From: a bacterium
Lineage (GTDB): Bacteria > DRYD01 > JALUEN01
DNA: 7,783 bases
Reading direction: 5' to 3'
Assembly (NCBI GenBank): GCA_027052755.1
Contig: JALUEN010000239.1
Location: 1-7,783, forward strand
Of the stretch, positions 5,627 through 7,783 are shown piece by piece. The notes under the pieces are model-generated. The model ran no database searches and was not told the origin of the DNA. It saw only the letters and a list, made by a program, of their open reading frames with translations. How positions within the stretch are numbered: the stretch's first letter is position 1; the number at the start of each line of letters is the position of its first letter. A program made the translations under genes and the position numbers.

Positions 5627-6388
5627 ATGTTCTTTGATGGAATGAAGAGAGCTGCGGAGGGGATGATAGCCCTCTCCAGATTGCAGGACATCATAACGAA
5701 TAACCTTGCTAACGTTAGCACTGCTGGGTACCAGGCGGACACAATGATAGTTGCATCATTTGGAGATCTGTTTGAGAAGGAGATGCACAAGGCTGAGCTG
5801 ATGGGAGGTTTTGAGCCTGCTAAAGTTGATGACACACCAGAGCTCTACATGAGATCAGTAACTAGGTTCCAGCAGGGAACCCTTAAACAGACCGATCACC
5901 CATTTGACCTGGCCCTTCAGGGTAAGGGTTTCTTCGTGATTGAGACCCCACGAGGGACGATGTACACCAGGAACGGAGCTTTCACCGTGGACGCTCAAGG
6001 TAGGCTTATGACTAAAGACGGTGGATACGTTATGGGACAGAAAGGTCCTATCGTGATTAATGGAAAAGACTTTGAGGTTAAGGAGGATGGAACTGTAGTA
6101 GTTGATGGAAAGGTAGTGGACAAGCTCCTGATAGTTGATTTTGATAACTACTCTAGGTTGGAGAAGGTTGGAACCTCTTACTTCAAGGCTCCAATAGACC
6201 TTGAGCCGAAACCAGCTGAGGCTAAGGTTAGACAGGGATACCTGGAGATGGCTAACGTTAACCCGATAAAAGAAATGGTGAACATGCTAACGGTTTTGAG
6301 AAGCTATGAGATGAGCCAGAAAGTCATCCAGAGTGAGGACCAGATGCTTAAGAAGTATATAGAGCAGGTAGCTAGGGTGAGGATGTAA
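5627..6388 (+). CDS. flgF: Flagellar basal-body rod protein, FlgF-like
   Basis: This 253-residue protein is of the rod/hook axial family. The N-terminal rod motif (Flg_bb_rod) is DIITNNLANVSTAGYQAD at residues 21-38. The middle holds the hallmark FQQGTLKQTDHPFDLALQGKGFF (residues 81-103), with GTMYTRNGAF after it. The C-terminal domain shows GYLEMANVNPIKEMVNML, then RSYEMSQKVIQSEDQM (residues 204-240). The N- and C-terminal helices form the coiled coil of the rod. It is exported by the flagellar type III system without a cleaved signal. It is called FlgF rather than FlgG because it precedes a better FlgG match and has RSYE where FlgG has QRAYE. In Gram-positive nomenclature it corresponds to FlhO. 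The gene follows the FlhB-like gene and is 56 nt ahead of flgG. Confidence 0.88.
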   Translation: MFFDGMKRAAEGMIALSRLQDIITNNLANVSTAGYQADTMIVASFGDLFEKEMHKAELMGGFEPAKVDDTPELYMRSVTRFQQGTLKQTDHPFDLALQGKGFFVIETPRGTMYTRNGAFTVDAQGRLMTKDGGYVMGQKGPIVINGKDFEVKEDGTVVVDGKVVDKLLIVDFDNYSRLEKVGTSYFKAPIDLEPKPAEAKVRQGYLEMANVNPIKEMVNMLTVLRSYEMSQKVIQSEDQMLKKYIEQVARVRM

Positions 6389-6392
6389 GGAT

Positions 6393-6410
6393 AAGCCCCT
6401 TTGTGGGCTT
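6393..6410 (+). other. Small stem-loop between flgF and flgG
   Basis: AAGCCC (6393-6398) pairs with GGGCTT (6405-6410) around a 6-nt loop, 4 nt after the flgF stop. No T-run follows, so transcription probably continues into flgG. It could act in mRNA processing or stability. Confidence 0.5.
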
Positions 6411-6441
6411 CGGTATAGATTAGATTATTGGGAGGTGGTAA

Positions 6442-6467
6442 GCTATGTTTAACTCTCTCTACATAGC
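6442..6467 (+). other. Hairpin enclosing the flgG start codon
   Basis: GCTATGT (6442-6448), which contains the ATG, is complementary to ACATAGC (6461-6467) across a 12-nt loop. The stem would hide the start codon while leaving the SD at 6431-6437 free. Confidence 0.55.
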
Positions 6468-7179
6468 CGCTAGCGGTATGTACGCTCAGCACAGAAAGGT
6501 AGAGATACTAGCTAACAACCTAGCTCACACTAATACCATAAGTTACAAGGCTGAGAGGGTGGACTTCCAGGAATTACTCTACGATAAGATAGGGGATGTG
6601 GAGGTAGGAGCTGGAGTAAAAGTAGGGAATGTTGAGAGAGTCTTCACCGTAGGTAGGATGCAGAAGACCGGTAATCCACTTGACATAGCGATAAACGGAA
6701 GGGGATTTCTCAGGGTTGAGCTACCAGATGGTAGGATAGCATACACTAGGGACGGTAGGCTGAAGGTGAAAGACGGTGAGCTAGTAACCGTTACTGGTGG
6801 TAAGCTAGGCATTAAGATACCTAAGGGAGCTGTGAACATAACTATAGAGGAAGATGGTACGGTTGTGGGTTACCTGAACAATGAGAAAAAGGTTTTCGGG
6901 AAAATTAAGCTATATGACTTTCTCAACCCATCTGCGCTAGAAATGATAGGAAATAACATGTATGTTCCAACTAAGAACTCTGGTATGCCAGTTGAGGGAG
7001 AGCCAGGAAAAGGCGACTACGGGAAGATACTCTCAGGTTTCATTGAGAGATCTAACGTTAACTTGATCAGCCAGATGATGGAAATGGTAACTGCCCAGAG
7101 AGCTTATGAGTTCGTTGCTAAGGGTATAGAGGCTACTGATCAGCTGGCTAGGATGACAACTCAGATGAAGAGAGACTAA
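6445..7179 (+). CDS. flgG: Flagellar basal-body distal rod protein FlgG
   Basis: This 244-residue distal rod subunit is slightly shorter than the usual 260. Visible hallmarks are SLYIAASGMYAQHRKVEILANNLA (residues 4-27), VDFQELLY (39-46), VGAGVKV then GRMQKTGNPLDIAINGRGFLRV (54-91), and the C-terminal SNVNLISQMMEMVTAQRAYE (203-222). The usual NVNTTGFK is replaced by HTNTISYK (residues 28-35). It is secreted through the flagellar export gate and forms the rod segment that joins the hook. In Bacillus terms it corresponds to FlhP. A strong SD, GGAGGTG (6431-6437), lies 7 nt before the ATG. The start codon itself sits in a 7-bp stem. The usual proteobacterial neighbours flgH and flgI do not follow; flgJ comes next. 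Confidence 0.93.
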   Translation: MFNSLYIAASGMYAQHRKVEILANNLAHTNTISYKAERVDFQELLYDKIGDVEVGAGVKVGNVERVFTVGRMQKTGNPLDIAINGRGFLRVELPDGRIAYTRDGRLKVKDGELVTVTGGKLGIKIPKGAVNITIEEDGTVVGYLNNEKKVFGKIKLYDFLNPSALEMIGNNMYVPTKNSGMPVEGEPGKGDYGKILSGFIERSNVNLISQMMEMVTAQRAYEFVAKGIEATDQLARMTTQMKRD

Positions 7180-7296
7180 TATCCTTAAAGATTTGCTCAG
7201 CTAGGGCTTAATGGGTTGAGAATCTTATATGGCTGGAAGGGGAGGGTGTGTAGTAATTAAGGTTTTGGTCTCCCCTTAAGTAAGGAGGTGAGTTGA
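7180..7296 (+). promoter_or_regulatory. flgG-flgJ intergenic leader with two stem-loops
   Basis: The first stem pairs AAGATT (7188-7193) and CTCA (7196-7199) with TGAG (7217-7220) and AATCTT (7221-7226), with a 2-nt bulge. The second pairs AAGGGGAG (7237-7244) with CTCCCCTT (7270-7277). It ends 4 nt before the flgJ SD (AAGGAGGTGAG, 7282-7292). No T-run follows either stem. CCTT at 7274-7277 could alternatively pair with AAGG of the SD. The leader may adjust flgJ expression, but that is inference. Confidence 0.4.
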
Positions 7297-7593
7297 ATGA
7301 GGATAGATGATAGGATGAGAGCCGAGATGCTGAAGAAGCTCTCATCTCCTCAGGCATATAAGAATGAGCAGATGTTAAGGCAAGCGGCTCAGAAGTTTGA
7401 GGCTATGTTCCTCAGTATGATGCTGAACGAGATGAGGAAGGGTGTTATGAAGAGCTCACTAATCCCTAAGGGTCCTGGCCATGATATGGTTATGAACTTG
7501 CTGGACCAGGAGATGGCAAAAGCTTGGGCATCTCAAGGAGGAATAGGTATAGCTGATACTATATTCCAGCAGTTAAAGGAGCTGGAGGGTTAG
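7297..7593 (+). CDS. flgJ: Flagellar rod-binding protein, single-domain FlgJ
   Basis: This 98-residue protein matches the N-terminal rod-binding domain of FlgJ. Its characteristic features are AAQKFEAMFLSMMLNEMRKG at residues 30-49 and the glycine-rich C-terminal signature QGGIGIADTIFQQL (80-93). In the family this domain caps or scaffolds the growing rod in the periplasm or cell wall. The muramidase domain of proteobacterial FlgJ is absent, as in many other phyla, so a separate cell-wall hydrolase would be needed. The start is supported by AAGGAGGTGAG ending 4 nt before the ATG. It follows flgG after a 117-nt leader and is followed by a membrane-protein gene. Apart from Met there is nothing unusual in composition. 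Confidence 0.9.
   Translation: MRIDDRMRAEMLKKLSSPQAYKNEQMLRQAAQKFEAMFLSMMLNEMRKGVMKSSLIPKGPGHDMVMNLLDQEMAKAWASQGGIGIADTIFQQLKELEG
7314..7346 (+). other. 9-bp hairpin in the 5' end of flgJ
   Basis: GATGAGAGC (7314-7322) is perfectly complementary to GCTCTCATC (7338-7346), with a 15-nt loop and a flanking G-T pair (7313 with 7347). It spans codons 6-17, just after the initiating ribosome footprint. Confidence 0.65.
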
Positions 7594-7594
7594 C

Positions 7595-7614
7595 GACCCT
7601 TGATAAGAAGGGTC
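7595..7614 (+). other. Stem-loop after flgJ
   Basis: GACCCTT (7595-7601) pairs perfectly with AAGGGTC (7608-7614) around a 6-nt loop, directly after the flgJ stop. No T-run follows, so it is not a classical terminator. Its 3' arm holds the only purine-rich stretch that could serve as an SD for the next gene. Confidence 0.55.
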
Positions 7615-7624
7615 TGGATCATTG

Positions 7625-7666
7625 ATGAAGAGGCTCTACTTAAATAAGCCCCTCTTCATGGGGGCT
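7625..7666 (+). other. Start-codon hairpin and alternative stem in the final ORF
   Basis: ATGAAGAGG (7625-7633), which includes the start codon, is perfectly complementary to CCTCTTCAT (7651-7659), with a 17-nt loop. A competing stem pairs AGCCCC (7647-7652) with GGGGCT (7661-7666). The two share 7651-7652 and also overlap across 7647-7659, so only one can form at a time. Confidence 0.6.
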
Positions 7667-7783
7667 ATCTTAACAGGTGTAGTGGACCTAATTATTGGCG
7701 GGGCTATCATATACTTTAAGATAACTAGTTTATGGATTGCTTACCTGTTCATCCTAATGGGTATCATATACCCTGTAATAATG
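7625..7783 (+). CDS. Small membrane protein, partial (cut by the window end)
   Basis: An open frame runs from ATG 7625 to the last base: 53 codons with no stop. The protein starts MKRLYLNKP and then has two predicted membrane spans, about residues 11-30 and 36-53. They are separated by a short FKIT turn, and Asp21 lies inside the first span. No family is recognised. The basic start and two hydrophobic helices favour a real gene over a chance frame. Its SD is weak (AAGGGT at 7608-7613 is 11 nt away), and its start codon lies in a 9-bp stem. A TTG at 7622 is an in-frame alternative. Its place directly after flgJ suggests co-transcription with the flagellar cluster, but it need not be a flagellar gene. 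Confidence 0.65.
   Translation, partial: MKRLYLNKPLFMGAILTGVVDLIIGGAIIYFKITSLWIAYLFILMGIIYPVIM

Noticed and set aside
5708..5719. Perfect 12-bp palindrome GCTAACGTTAGC in flgF
   Set aside because: About two such palindromes are expected by chance in this window. Its core TAACGTTA recurs at 6253 and 7053 only because it encodes the conserved Asn-Val motif.
6467..6476. 10-bp palindrome CCGCTAGCGG early in flgG
   Set aside because: Several 10-bp palindromes are expected by chance, and it makes only a 3-bp stem with a 4-nt loop.
7595..7614. Intrinsic terminator after flgJ
   Set aside because: The stem is good but is followed by TGGATCATTG rather than a T-run, and a further open frame follows in the same direction.

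Overview
The window looks like a chromosomal segment from a flagellated, probably thermophilic bacterium. Bacterial Shine-Dalgarno (SD) sequences of the AGGAGGTGA type precede most genes. Arg codons are largely AGG/AGA and Ile codons often ATA. A two-domain protein disulfide oxidoreductase is present, a family concentrated in thermophiles. All nine genes lie on the + strand. I cannot fix the phylum. No P-ring or L-ring genes (flgA, flgH, flgI) lie between flgG and flgJ, which would suit an organism without a classical outer-membrane flagellar ring set, but those genes may lie elsewhere.

Left part (1-1599): a two-gene unit encodes a double-CXXC disulfide oxidoreductase and, 3 nt later, a short NSUN/RsmB-type RNA m5C methyltransferase. 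Middle (1600-3831): one large gene encodes a low-complexity N-terminus rich in Tyr, Gln, Pro and Ser, followed by 17 very regular 31-residue HEAT repeats. A 131-bp intergenic region with a compound stem-loop and an inverted repeat separates it from the flagellar cluster.

Right part (3963-7593): a flagellar late-export and rod cluster. It runs from a FliK-like hook-length protein to an FlhB-C-terminal-like small protein (FhlB/YlqH type), then two rod proteins (FlgF-like and FlgG), then a single-domain FlgJ rod-binding protein. Together these would build the rod and control the switch from rod/hook to filament export. The window ends inside a previously unlisted small membrane-protein gene (7625 onward) with two predicted membrane spans.

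The most unusual features are RNA-level. Four perfect stems of 9-12 bp lie in the first roughly 95 nt of coding sequences (methyltransferase, fliK, flgJ, final ORF). The fliK stem shows an SD-like sequence in its loop, the final-ORF stem encloses the start codon, and a shorter 7-bp stem encloses the flgG start codon. fliK also has a strong internal SD and in-frame ATG exactly at a domain boundary, which could yield a second, shorter product. The HEAT protein with its FUS-like low-complexity N-terminus is the most unusual protein.
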